Under the pieces are notes generated by a model. It saw only the letters and a list, made by a program, of their open reading frames with translations. It was not told where the DNA came from and did not search any database. Positions 1 through 9,080 of a DNA stretch of 63,719 nucleotides are shown in pieces. Position 1 is the stretch's first letter, and the number at the start of each line of letters is the position of its first letter. Made by a program: the position numbers and the translations under genes. Origin of the DNA: Lachnospiraceae bacterium (GTDB lineage: Bacteria; Bacillota; Clostridia; Lachnospirales; Lachnospiraceae); contig RYVZ01000020.1 of the NCBI GenBank assembly GCA_003979345.1, positions 1-63,719 on the forward strand, read 5' to 3'.

Positions 1-19
1 AGATGTGTATAAGAGACAG
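1..19 (+). other. Tn5/Nextera mosaic-end adapter sequence (artefact)
   Basis: The first 19 bases are AGATGTGTATAAGAGACAG, which is exactly the Tn5 mosaic end used in Nextera libraries. It stands at the very edge of the contig, so it is almost certainly untrimmed adapter and not genome. A TATAAT (27-32) lies just after it, but any matching -35 box would fall in the artefact and cannot be judged. Confidence 0.93.
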
Positions 20-139
20 CTTCCCGTATAATACTAAAGAAGCGGTATTCAAATAGCCGCATCGAAAAAGGCGATCAGGAAAGCCGCTTTGCCGCGCAGG
101 GCGGAACCTGAGATTTGAGAGAAAACGGAGGAAACATTC

Positions 140-2461
140 ATGAAGCTGTATGAAGGCGGCGTGTATCTGGTCAACGGTACAGAACTGATTCCCGACAGTG
201 CGGATGCGCTCGATATGGTAAAAAATAAGGCTGGAGACAGAGCGGCGGACGGTAGTGCGCTGACAAGGGAGAAGGCGAAAGAAGCAACGATCGCTTACGG
301 GATATTAAAAGAACATAATACATCGGACAGTATGGACAAGCTGAAGATCAAATTTGATAAGCTGACTTCTCACGACATTACATTTGTGGGAATCATTCAG
401 ACAGCGCGCGCTTCAGGGCTTACGAAGTTCCCCGTGCCCTATGTGCTGACGAACTGTCACAATTCCCTGTGCGCGGTCGGCGGCACGATCAATGAAGACG
501 ACCATATGTACGGCTTATCCTGTGCAAAACGCTACGGCGGCGTTTATGTGCCTCCCCATCAGGCGGTCATTCACCAGTTTGCAAGGGAAATGCTTGCAGG
601 CTGCGGGAAGATGATCTTAGGTTCCGATTCCCATACGCGCTATGGCGCGCTCGGTACTATGGCAGTCGGGGAAGGCGGACCGGAACTGGTCAAGCAGCTT
701 TTGGGACAGACCTATGATATCAATATGCCGGGCGTGGTAGGCGTCTATCTGACCGGCGAGCCTGTCCGCGGCGTAGGACCTCAGGATGTGGCGCTCGCCA
801 TCATTGGTGAGGTGTTCGGAAACGGTTATGTGAAAAATAAGGTCATGGAATTTGTCGGTCCGGGTGTTTCTTCTTTGTCGCCGGATTTCAGGATCGGCAT
901 TGACGTGATGACGACCGAGACGACCTGTCTTTCTTCCATTTGGAGGACCGATGATCAGATCAGGGAATTTCTCGACATTCACGGGCGCAGCGAAGACTTT
1001 GCAGAATTAAATCCGGGGCAGGCGGCGTATTACGACGGCATGATCGAGATCGACTTAAGTGAGATCAGACCGATGATCGCGATGCCGTTCCATCCGAGCA
1101 ATACCTATACGATCGAGGAATTAAACGCGAATCTGTCTGACATTTTGGAGGATGTGGAGCGCCGTGCGGCGGTCAGTCTTGACGGCGCGGTAGACTTTAC
1201 GCTAAAAAATAAAGTCCGTAACGGCAGGTTTTATGTCGATCAGGGCATTATTGCAGGCTGTGCGGGCGGAGGTTTTGAAAATATCTGTGCGGCGGCGGAT
1301 ATCATGAAGGGCAGCAATATCGGAAGCGATGAATTTACACTGAGCGTCTATCCTGCCTCCATGCCGGTTTATATGGAACTGATCAGGAATGGCTGTGCTG
1401 CGGCATTGATGGAGACTGGAGCCGTGTTAAAGACCGCGTTCTGCGGACCGTGTTTTGGAGCGGGCGATACGCCTGCCAACAATGCGTTCAGTATCAGGCA
1501 TTCAACCAGGAACTTCCCGAACAGAGAGGGAAGCAAGCTTCAGAACGGTCAGATCGCATCTGTCGCACTCATGGATGCGCGTTCGATCGCAGCGACTGCG
1601 GCGAACAAGGGCGTGCTGACAGCGGCTACCGATGTGCCTGCAGAAATCGGAAAGTACCGTTATCATTTTGACGCAAACATCTATGCGAACCGTGTGTTTG
1701 ATTCCCACGGCGTGGCGGATGAGAGCGTGGAAGTCGTGTTCGGTCCCAATATCAAGGACTGGCCGAAGATGGTTCCGCTCACAGAGCATCTGGTATTGCG
1801 GGTCGTATCCGAGATCCACGATCCGGTCACGACGACCGACGAGCTGATTCCCTCGGGGGAGACGTCGTCCTATCGGTCTAATCCGCTCGGACTGGCGGAA
1901 TTTACCTTATCGCGCAAAGACCCCGAATATGTCGGGCGTGCAAAAGAAGTACAGAAAGCGGAGAAGGCGCGCGAGGCGCTTCTTGCGGGAGAAGAGGGTA
2001 TCAAGCCGTGCCAGACGGTGCCGGGGCTTCATGACGTGATGGGAAAGATCAAGGAACATTTTCCGGGAGTGAATCATACGAATTTTGGGATTGGTTCTAC
2101 CATTTTTGCGGTCAAGCCGGGCGACGGTTCTGCAAGGGAGCAGGCGGCAAGCTGTCAGAAGGTATTGGGAGGCTGGGCGAATATTGCCAATGAATACGCG
2201 ACCAAGCGTTATCGCAGCAATCTGATCAATTGGGGAATGCTGCCTTTTATCATCAAAGAGGGCGGGCTTCCGTTTGCAAATCTTGACTGGCTTTTCATCC
2301 CCGATATCCGCAAAGCGGTGGAGGAAAAGAGAGAGGAGATACCGGCATATGTCGTCAAAGACGACGGACTGCATGAATTTATGCTGGCACTTGGCGAGCT
2401 GACCGATGAGGAGCGCCAGATCATCTTAAAAGGCTGCCTGATCAATTATAACCGCGTATAA
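140..2461 (+). CDS. Aconitase-family hydratase
   Basis: This 773-residue protein belongs to the aconitase/isopropylmalate isomerase superfamily of [4Fe-4S] hydro-lyases, close in size to E. coli YbhJ. Seen in the sequence: a Cys in GCAGGG near residue 374 and the CGPC pair (C435, C438), which are the expected cluster ligands, and a C-terminal swivel-type domain. The start is supported by GGAGG ten bases upstream. Family knowledge says such proteins isomerise hydroxy-acids through dehydration and rehydration, but the substrate of this branch is not established, so citrate/isocitrate activity should not be assumed. It stands alone and is followed by a good terminator. Confidence 0.85.
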   Translation: MKLYEGGVYLVNGTELIPDSADALDMVKNKAGDRAADGSALTREKAKEATIAYGILKEHNTSDSMDKLKIKFDKLTSHDITFVGIIQTARASGLTKFPVPYVLTNCHNSLCAVGGTINEDDHMYGLSCAKRYGGVYVPPHQAVIHQFAREMLAGCGKMILGSDSHTRYGALGTMAVGEGGPELVKQLLGQTYDINMPGVVGVYLTGEPVRGVGPQDVALAIIGEVFGNGYVKNKVMEFVGPGVSSLSPDFRIGIDVMTTETTCLSSIWRTDDQIREFLDIHGRSEDFAELNPGQAAYYDGMIEIDLSEIRPMIAMPFHPSNTYTIEELNANLSDILEDVERRAAVSLDGAVDFTLKNKVRNGRFYVDQGIIAGCAGGGFENICAAADIMKGSNIGSDEFTLSVYPASMPVYMELIRNGCAAALMETGAVLKTAFCGPCFGAGDTPANNAFSIRHSTRNFPNREGSKLQNGQIASVALMDARSIAATAANKGVLTAATDVPAEIGKYRYHFDANIYANRVFDSHGVADESVEVVFGPNIKDWPKMVPLTEHLVLRVVSEIHDPVTTTDELIPSGETSSYRSNPLGLAEFTLSRKDPEYVGRAKEVQKAEKAREALLAGEEGIKPCQTVPGLHDVMGKIKEHFPGVNHTNFGIGSTIFAVKPGDGSAREQAASCQKVLGGWANIANEYATKRYRSNLINWGMLPFIIKEGGLPFANLDWLFIPDIRKAVEEKREEIPAYVVKDDGLHEFMLALGELTDEERQIILKGCLINYNRV

Positions 2462-2467
2462 AGAACG

Positions 2468-2504
2468 AAATACCATCTTGTCATATGGCAGGATGGTATT
2501 TTTG
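2468..2504 (+). terminator. Rho-independent terminator after the hydratase
   Basis: ATACCATCTTG and CAGGATGGTAT form a stem of about nine pairs and are followed by a T run. Confidence 0.8.
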
Positions 2505-2650
2505 TGCTCTATTTATCTTTTTTTCGGAAATAGGGGACGATATATAGAGTGTATCGCATTTGATGAAAATTTTCAGAGTCGCGGACTGAAAGTTTGACTG
2601 CGTTCAACGTTAATTCCTTTACATCAAAGAACAAGTTAGGAGGCAGGTAT

Positions 2651-3811
2651 TTGCGAATTGATTCCAGTAAAATAGGAATGGAGTCCGCCAGAAGGTATTC
2701 TTCTGTCAAAGGGGCGGGAACGTCCGCCACGGCACAGGGAGGTGTCTTAGTAAAAAACGGTTCTTTTGGAAACTTTGTAAACAGCTGGTCATCCGGTTCG
2801 GGCATGACGAGAAGCAATTACGGCGGTATGACACAGTTTCTGAACAAAAAGGAGAGCATGACACAGCTTCGCTATACGCGGTCTGAGGTGTATTCGGCGC
2901 AGACGCTTAAAAGTGAGCGCAGGGCGCAGACCTATGAAGACATCCGGGTTTCCTCGATCATGCATCTGCTCAATCTTTTTTTCAGAAGAAAAGGCGGGAC
3001 TGCGAGGGATGGTTCCGTGTACGGCGCACAGTCTTACCGCACGCAGGATTACAGTAAACAGCAGGAAGCGGGGATTCAGGAAATGTTCAATCTGCAGACG
3101 ATTCAGGAAAGAATCCGGTATGCGCCCGCACAAACGAAACCGATCATGAACATGCTGACGGGCGCGGCAGGATCCTACGAGAGTGAGCAGACGTCTTTCT
3201 CCACGCAGGGAACGGTTGTGACAAAGGACGGCAGGGAGATCAAATTCGGCATAGAAATGAAAATGTCGAGAAGCTTTGCGGAATATTATGAGGCAAAGGC
3301 TCCGGTAAAAACGAAGGAACTCTGTGATCCGCTTGTCATCAATCTCGATACGGACATTGCGGAGCTGTCTGATCAAAAATTCTTATTTGATATTGACGGC
3401 GACGGCATTTTGGATGAAATTTCTAAACTTTCTTCGGGAAGCGGATTTCTTGCGCTTGATAAGAACGGGGACGGAAAGATCAATGACGGCAGCGAGCTGT
3501 TTGGCACAAAATCGGGCGACGGATTTGCAGATCTTTCGGCGTATGACGAGGACGGCAATGGCTGGATCGACGAAGATGATGAGATCTTTGACAAGCTTTT
3601 GATCTGGTCAAAGGATGAACATGGAAATGATAAGCTGTATCACCTGAAAGAGAAAGGGATCGGTGCGATCTGTCTTGCCTCTGCCGCAACGGATTTTTCG
3701 TTAAATAATATGCAGACAAATGAGACGAACGGCGTGATCCGGCGCACGGGCATGTTTTTATTTGAAAGAGGGGATGTCGGTATCCTGCAGCACATAGATC
3801 TGGCAAAATAA
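2651..3811 (+). CDS. EF-hand-like calcium-binding protein, no secretion signal
   Basis: A hypothetical protein of 386 residues. I place the start at the TTG at 2651 because AGGAGG ends seven bases before it; the longer frame from 2594 has no ribosome site. The N-terminal half is Ser/Gly/Gln-rich with no signal peptide or membrane segment. The C-terminal third carries three EF-hand/dockerin-type acidic loops at about residues 247-258, 270-281 and 299-310 (pattern DxDGDG / DKNGDG / DEDGNG). Calcium binding is an inference from these loops. Function is unknown; it is monocistronic between the hydratase and spoIID. Confidence 0.75.
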   Translation: MRIDSSKIGMESARRYSSVKGAGTSATAQGGVLVKNGSFGNFVNSWSSGSGMTRSNYGGMTQFLNKKESMTQLRYTRSEVYSAQTLKSERRAQTYEDIRVSSIMHLLNLFFRRKGGTARDGSVYGAQSYRTQDYSKQQEAGIQEMFNLQTIQERIRYAPAQTKPIMNMLTGAAGSYESEQTSFSTQGTVVTKDGREIKFGIEMKMSRSFAEYYEAKAPVKTKELCDPLVINLDTDIAELSDQKFLFDIDGDGILDEISKLSSGSGFLALDKNGDGKINDGSELFGTKSGDGFADLSAYDEDGNGWIDEDDEIFDKLLIWSKDEHGNDKLYHLKEKGIGAICLASAATDFSLNNMQTNETNGVIRRTGMFLFERGDVGILQHIDLAK

Positions 3812-3931
3812 GGTCTGGATAGACAACGGGCGCCCCGTCTGCGCCCGTGAAGCAAAATGTGATGTGATCAGATTCAAAACAACAGGTATGTCCGTACCGG
3901 TCTCCGCATACAATAGTGCGGGGGTGTGGAC

Positions 3932-4906
3932 ATGGACCGATTTCGAAAAAAAAGAACCACATGGAGAACCCACATGGGAATCTGCCTTGTGGTTCTTTTT
4001 GTGCTACTTCTGATACCGCTTGCGGTCGTCCTTGTCATCGTCCGCCCTGAACAGGAAGTATCGCGGCGTGAGCAATATGAGGAGCAGGATCCGCCGGCTT
4101 ATTATGTTGTGTGCGAAAAAGATGCGGGAAGCATCAGCGTGCCGCTTGAGACGGCACTGATCAGTGCGCTCGGCAGTGTGGCGGATGCGGATTCGCCGAA
4201 GGAAGAGCTCTGTGCGATGGCGATCCTTTTACGCACGCAGGCGGTGTTTGAAATCGAACAGACGGGAAGCTGTGTGATGAGGGAATATGCGGACGAGACG
4301 GAGCTGAGAGAACGGTGGGGAGAGCATTATGATACATACTATGCAGTCTTTGAAGAGGCGGTAGCGGAAACCGGCGGCATCATCATGACGTATGACGGAA
4401 AATCGATCGAAACAGCGTTTCATGCGGTCAGTGCAGGGAAGACACGCAGCCCGTCGCTGCTGGGGGACGGGCATGTGTATCACTGGAAGGCGGTGGAATG
4501 CGGGCAGGACCTTATGGCGCGGGACTACCGTACCGTGATAGACTGTCCGGCTGAAACGATGGATGCCTGCTTGAAAGCATTGACAGGGAGCGCTTCTATT
4601 GAGGGTGTCCACATCATGATCGAGGAGAGGGATGAGGCGGGATACGTATTGTCACTTTCCATAAGCGGAGAGGGCTTTGATGCTTTCCATATCGGGGGCG
4701 AGAGGTTCCGGAGCGTATTCGGGCTTCCGTCGTCAAATTTTTCGATGGAAAGCACGGAGAACGGCGTGCGTTTCATCTGCTTCGGGAACGGGCACGGGTA
4801 TGGACTGAGTCTTTATCAGGCACGCGCGCTTGCGGAGGAGGGTAAAAACTGTATGGAGATATTGAACTATTTTTTTGACGAAATTGTATTTATGAGAATT
4901 GCATAA
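3932..4906 (+). CDS. spoIID: Stage II sporulation protein D-like (SpoIID/LytB domain)
   Basis: SpoIID is a membrane-anchored lytic transglycosylase that, with SpoIIP and SpoIIM, degrades peptidoglycan during forespore engulfment. This protein has one N-terminal membrane segment (about residues 17-39) and the SpoIID domain: the AILLRTQA helix, the AFHAVSAGKT segment and the C-terminal GNGHGYGLSLYQARALAEEGK motif. Start ATG 3932 sits after GCGGGGGTG; GTG 3926 would overlap it. Oddly, the usual catalytic Glu before the RT helix aligns with Val (about residue 85 counting from GTG 3926), so activity is doubtful. The next gene is spoIIQ-like, as in other Clostridia. Confidence 0.85.
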   Translation: MDRFRKKRTTWRTHMGICLVVLFVLLLIPLAVVLVIVRPEQEVSRREQYEEQDPPAYYVVCEKDAGSISVPLETALISALGSVADADSPKEELCAMAILLRTQAVFEIEQTGSCVMREYADETELRERWGEHYDTYYAVFEEAVAETGGIIMTYDGKSIETAFHAVSAGKTRSPSLLGDGHVYHWKAVECGQDLMARDYRTVIDCPAETMDACLKALTGSASIEGVHIMIEERDEAGYVLSLSISGEGFDAFHIGGERFRSVFGLPSSNFSMESTENGVRFICFGNGHGYGLSLYQARALAEEGKNCMEILNYFFDEIVFMRIA

Positions 4907-4975
4907 AAGAAAGATTACGGGAAAAACTAACCCCATAAACAGTGAAAAATTTAGAAACTGACAGGGGGTTATGAC

Positions 4976-5986
4976 ATGGGAAACAGATTTGATCTTGATA
5001 ATGGTGATAAAAAACCGATCCGTGGCAGACGCATCGGCAAAAAGAAAATGAATAAGGAAAAAATCGTGATGCTCGGCGCTTCGGTTGCAGTGCTTGGCGC
5101 ACTGACTTTTACAGGGGTGTATCTTGGGACACGGGGAAAAGACGAATCCGGGGAACAGAGAATTGATTTTTCAGAATTAGAAGATGCGGCAAGACAGCAG
5201 GAAAAACAGGAACAGGTACAGCAAAATAACGGCAATCTTTTTAATGACGGGTTCGTGGAGCATGATGATATGGATGTCGATCCTGATCTGTATGCACAAT
5301 ATAAGGAAGCAAACTCTGAGGATATTTTGAACCCGGGATTAGAGAGTGCACAAAATAACGAAGATGAGGATGGAGAAAACGAACAGGAGGCTGACGGGGA
5401 AGAAGGAGCGGGAACGGAAGCTCTTGCGGATAACGGAGAGGCAGATTCTTCCGGTTCTATGAGCTATTTAAGCGAAGAGGAACAGCAGGCGGCGGAAAGA
5501 GAGACATCCGCAGGGATGGACAGTGAAGCGATTTTGCAGAGTAAGATCGACACGGCTGCCGAAACGCTTCAGTTTGATGCCGGACAGACACTGGCGTGGC
5601 CGGTCGTGGGAAACGTGCTGATCAATTACAGTATGGATGGTTATGTTTATTTTACAACACTTGGGCAGTACCGCTACAGCCCTGCTATTGTGATCTCTGC
5701 GGCGCCGGGAGAGCATATCACGTCGGCAAGCGACGGCATTGTGAGCAATGTATTTTATGATGAAGAGATCGGAAACGCGGTGACGGTAACACTTGGGAGC
5801 GGCTATGAACTGACATATGGGCAGCTTGAGAATATTGCGGTGGAGCGCGGTGATTATATTGCCACGGGAGAACTGATCGGTGTGGTTGCGCAGCCAACGA
5901 AATACTATTCTATGGAAGGAAGTAATGTCTATTTTGCAATGACGAAGGACGGCGAACCGGTCAACCCGCTGACACAGCTTCAGTAA
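4976..5986 (+). CDS. spoIIQ: SpoIIQ-like membrane protein with degenerate LytM/M23 domain
   Basis: This 336-residue protein has a basic N-terminus, one membrane segment (about residues 25-48), a long acidic low-complexity linker rich in Glu, Asp and Gln, and a C-terminal LytM/M23 peptidase fold ending in EPVNPLTQL. SpoIIQ lies in the forespore membrane and joins SpoIIIAH to form the channel between forespore and mother cell. The zinc ligands of active M23 enzymes are absent: the first His/Asp region reads YSPAIVI and the HxH is replaced by VYF. It therefore looks like a structural, not catalytic, domain. The neighbour spoIID supports the identification. RBS CAGGGGG precedes the ATG. Confidence 0.82.
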   Translation: MGNRFDLDNGDKKPIRGRRIGKKKMNKEKIVMLGASVAVLGALTFTGVYLGTRGKDESGEQRIDFSELEDAARQQEKQEQVQQNNGNLFNDGFVEHDDMDVDPDLYAQYKEANSEDILNPGLESAQNNEDEDGENEQEADGEEGAGTEALADNGEADSSGSMSYLSEEEQQAAERETSAGMDSEAILQSKIDTAAETLQFDAGQTLAWPVVGNVLINYSMDGYVYFTTLGQYRYSPAIVISAAPGEHITSASDGIVSNVFYDEEIGNAVTVTLGSGYELTYGQLENIAVERGDYIATGELIGVVAQPTKYYSMEGSNVYFAMTKDGEPVNPLTQLQ

Positions 5987-6157
5987 GCCGCAGAATCCGG
6001 ATGCTTTGCTGCCGGTCTTACGGCAGGGCGCTTGAGCTTTGAGAGGAAGGACAAGGTGCAAAAAGGGGCGGCGGTGAATACAATAAAGCAGAACTGAAAA
6101 CCTGTGATCGATCTTCCTACATTGTATCACCTGCCGCGGGCAAATGATCCCGCCAAA

Positions 6158-6188
6158 ACGACAGTCCCGCAGGGCTGTTGTTTTTGTT
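6158..6188 (+). terminator. Probable terminator downstream of spoIIQ-like gene
   Basis: ACAGTCCC-GCA-GGGCTGT, a stem with one bulged base, is followed by TGTTTTTGTT. Confidence 0.55.
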
Positions 6189-6222
6189 AAAATACCAGTT
6201 TTATCGATTACTTCACTATAAA

Positions 6223-6272
6223 AAACGTACATCGGGAACGGCTGATCAAAGTTTTTCCTTCGGTGTACGTTT
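6223..6272 (-). repeat. Inverted repeat, terminator-like on the minus strand
   Basis: AAACGTACATCGG and CGGTGTACGTTT pair across a long loop. Read on the minus strand the stem ends in a run of six T, so it could stop antisense transcription, but no minus-strand gene is seen upstream. Confidence 0.35.
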
Positions 6273-6538
6273 ACATAATAATGATTTTGCGTTTCATAAC
6301 ACTTTTAGCTATGATGCTGTGGCTGTTTTTCAGGATATGCTTTCATGAAAGCATTGATCATGGCTCAAGTTTTTGTTCCTTTGCTTTACCAAAATAGCGT
6401 GAGGTAGTATAATGTCCTAAGGAAGCGACGATTTCATCAGAAATTTCATTGTGGATGAATGCAGAAAAACGTTCTACGGAGGCTGAGCTATTGGGAAGTA
6501 CGGGATATAGGAAAACGATATGCCGCAGAAGGGCGTGC

Positions 6539-7984
6539 ATGGAAAAAGTACAAAGAGCAGGCAGCTGCAGGGCATTTACGTTTTTTAACGGTATCACGGT
6601 GCCGCTCATTCCAATGTTGTGTGTTGTCCTTTTGTGCATTGTTATGCTGTGCGGCTGTGCACGGCAGCATACGCGGAAGGAGGATGCAGCCGGGGAAGAG
6701 ATCGTGCAGACCGGGTATGTCGGTATGGAAGGGAACCGTGCGGAAATCCAGTATCAGGTGGCGCGTATGAGACCGTCCGTACTGGCGGATCAGATCGGAT
6801 ACGAAGCCTACAGCACGAAGACCGTATTTTTTATCGACGGACAGAGCGGGAAATCCTTTGAAGTGATCAATGCGGAAACAGGGGAGACCGTTTACAGCGG
6901 GAAGATGGAATTTGCGGGCAGGGACGAAAGCCGCCATAGCACAGTGTGCTATGGTACGTTTTCAGAGATGGTCGAGGAGGGAACCTATTATATCCGCGCG
7001 GGCGAACTGGGGGAATCCTATCCCTTTGAAATTGGGGACGTGCTCTATGATGAACTGTTCCGGCAGCTCTGCGCTTCGTATGATCAGCTGTGGGATCATG
7101 TTGCGTATGATGCGGAATGGCTGGAGGGAGATGCACGCACGATTTCCAATCTGCTGATCGCCTATGAGTATTATACGGGTATTTTCGGAGATGATACGGG
7201 TTGTCAGTACAGCGGCAACTCCATACCGGACCTGATCGAGCTTGTGGCAAAGCGGGTACAGCAGATCCTGACGCTGGATACCGCGGGACTATCCGCCGGA
7301 GAACTCGGTGCATATGCGGGCATACTGGCAAAGTTTGCACAGGATTACCGGGTCATTGATGCAGATATTTCGGCGCGGTGTCTGCGTGCCGCGCAGGATG
7401 CATACAGTATGATGACGGAAAAAAGGAACATGGCGGATACGGAACAGACTGATCACAATGAAAGCCTGTCGTTTTATGCTGCGGCAGAGCTGTTTCGGGC
7501 GACCGGATATACGCAGTATCATACGGCTGTGAAAGAATATTTGGTTAGGACCGGGCAGGAGACGGAGAGCAGTTCTGAGGGAAATATGGACTTTTATGGA
7601 GAGGTCGCGTATCTTTCAACAAAATATCGCGTGGATGCAGCTCTTTGCAGCAGACTGATCAGTGCGGTCATGAGTGAGGTCGAGACGCTTGCTGCAGACT
7701 ATAACAGCGGGGTATATTTGACAGCTGCAGGGTATCCGGGAGGATTTTGCGAGGACATGGTGAAGTTTGCCGTGGTTAATTATGCGATCACGAATCATGA
7801 ATATGTAACCGTGCAGGAGAATCAGCTGCATTATCTGCTGGGGCGCAATCCGCGCGGGGAAAGTTATCTGCCGTTCGGTGCGTCTTTTGCAGAGGAAATG
7901 ATCACGGATGACGGAGAGCAGATGTCGGCACTGATTTTATTGATGTGTGAGATCATACAGGCGGAAACGGAGGAGAGAAATTGA
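6539..7984 (+). CDS. Lipoprotein with cellulase N-terminal Ig domain and degenerate GH9-like domain
   Basis: A predicted surface lipoprotein. I prefer ATG 6539, which gives a basic start, a hydrophobic stretch and a lipobox ending CIVMLCGC; the frame opens at 6449. Next is an Ig-like domain of the kind found at the N-terminus of GH9 cellulases (VLADQIGYEA onward), then a mainly helical region resembling GH9, with IPDLIE and a C-terminal LHYLLGRNPRGESYLPFG like the LGxNPxxxSY motif. The DAGD catalytic-base motif of GH9 is not intact, so hydrolysis is uncertain. It overlaps ddl by four bases and so is probably co-transcribed with cell-wall genes. Confidence 0.7.
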   Translation: MEKVQRAGSCRAFTFFNGITVPLIPMLCVVLLCIVMLCGCARQHTRKEDAAGEEIVQTGYVGMEGNRAEIQYQVARMRPSVLADQIGYEAYSTKTVFFIDGQSGKSFEVINAETGETVYSGKMEFAGRDESRHSTVCYGTFSEMVEEGTYYIRAGELGESYPFEIGDVLYDELFRQLCASYDQLWDHVAYDAEWLEGDARTISNLLIAYEYYTGIFGDDTGCQYSGNSIPDLIELVAKRVQQILTLDTAGLSAGELGAYAGILAKFAQDYRVIDADISARCLRAAQDAYSMMTEKRNMADTEQTDHNESLSFYAAAELFRATGYTQYHTAVKEYLVRTGQETESSSEGNMDFYGEVAYLSTKYRVDAALCSRLISAVMSEVETLAADYNSGVYLTAAGYPGGFCEDMVKFAVVNYAITNHEYVTVQENQLHYLLGRNPRGESYLPFGASFAEEMITDDGEQMSALILLMCEIIQAETEERN

Positions 7985-9015
7985 AGATTGTTGTTTTGGC
8001 AGGGGGAACAAGCACGGAGAGGGACGTGTCGCTAATGTCGGGACGCATGATCTATCAGGCGCTTCGGAAGCATCATCAGGTCATGCTTCTGGATGCATAT
8101 CTGGGATATGGGAAAGATGATTATGAGACAGTGTTTGAACAGGACTGCGACTGGTCGGAGGGAATCGGAGCCGTCGGTACGGTAAATCCTGACATATCGT
8201 CAGTCAAGGCGATGCGGAGCGGCGATCCGGAAGTGTTCTTCGGACCGCATGTCATTGATATATGCAGTATGGCGGATATTGTATTTTTGGCGCTGCACGG
8301 TGAAAACGGCGAAAACGGAAAAGTGCAGGCAGCGTTTGATCTGTTCCATATCCGCTATACCGGAACAGATTATGTGAGCAGTGCACTGGCGATGGATAAG
8401 ATACTGACCAAAAAGCTGTTTCGCTATCATGACATCCCGACGCCGGGAGAAATCCTTGTACGGGAGAAAGAGACGGCGCCCAAAGTATCCTATCCCTGCG
8501 TTGTCAAGCTTGCGTGCAGCGGTTCAAGTGTGGGCGTTTATATGGTAAATAACGACAGGGAGTACGCGGAAGCGCTGAAAGATGCGGCGCGTTACGGCGG
8601 AGATCTTTTGATCGAGGATTATATCAAGGGCAGAGAGCTTACGGTCTGCGTGATGTGCGGCAGGGCGCTGCCGGTTGTGGAGATCGAGCCGAAGCAGGGC
8701 TTTTATGATTATAAAAATAAATATCAGGCGGGCAGCACGGTTGAGACGTGCCCTGCACGGATCAGCGCGGAGAAAACGAAAGAGGTTCAGGAAATTGCAG
8801 TCCGTGCTTACCATGCCCTGGGGATACAGACGTATGCGCGTTTTGACTTTATGATGGACGAAGAAGAAAGGCTGTACTGCCTGGAGGGAAATACGCTGCC
8901 GGGTATGACGCCCACTTCGCTCATTCCGCAGGAGGCGGCTGCGGAAGGCATGGATTTTGAGGCGCTGTGCGAACATATTATTCAGGTATCCATGAAGAAA
9001 TATACAGCTTCATGA
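7981..9015 (+). CDS. ddl: D-alanine--D-alanine ligase
   Basis: Joins two D-Ala with ATP to make the dipeptide that MurF adds to the peptidoglycan precursor; cytosolic ATP-grasp enzyme of 344 residues, the usual length. Visible motifs: N-terminal VLAGGTSTERDVS, substrate loop CSGSSVGVY, the FYDYKNKY omega-loop typical of D-Ala-D-Ala (not D-lactate) ligases, and LEGNTLPGMTPTSLIPQ near the end. Start is TTG 7981, preceded by GGAGGAG and overlapping the stop of the upstream lipoprotein. murF follows 65 bases later. Confidence 0.95.
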   Translation: MKIVVLAGGTSTERDVSLMSGRMIYQALRKHHQVMLLDAYLGYGKDDYETVFEQDCDWSEGIGAVGTVNPDISSVKAMRSGDPEVFFGPHVIDICSMADIVFLALHGENGENGKVQAAFDLFHIRYTGTDYVSSALAMDKILTKKLFRYHDIPTPGEILVREKETAPKVSYPCVVKLACSGSSVGVYMVNNDREYAEALKDAARYGGDLLIEDYIKGRELTVCVMCGRALPVVEIEPKQGFYDYKNKYQAGSTVETCPARISAEKTKEVQEIAVRAYHALGIQTYARFDFMMDEEERLYCLEGNTLPGMTPTSLIPQEAAAEGMDFEALCEHIIQVSMKKYTAS

Positions 9016-9080
9016 GAGCGGAACATCGCACACAGCAGTGACCAATATTTGAGCGGTAAGAGAGGGGTGTCTTTTCAGAA

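Larger units (their letters stand above)
5987..6538. other. Intergenic region of about 550 bp, no supported gene
   Basis: I see no credible coding region here. It holds one terminator-like hairpin (6158-6188), a separated inverted repeat (6223-6272) and a possible -10 box TATAAT at 6408-6413 ahead of the next gene, without a convincing -35 box. Confidence 0.5.

Noticed and set aside
5468..6232. Minus-strand ORF of 254 codons overlapping the end of the spoIIQ-like gene
   Set aside because: Antisense to a recognisable LytM domain, His/Cys/Arg-rich composition typical of shadow frames, no ribosome site.
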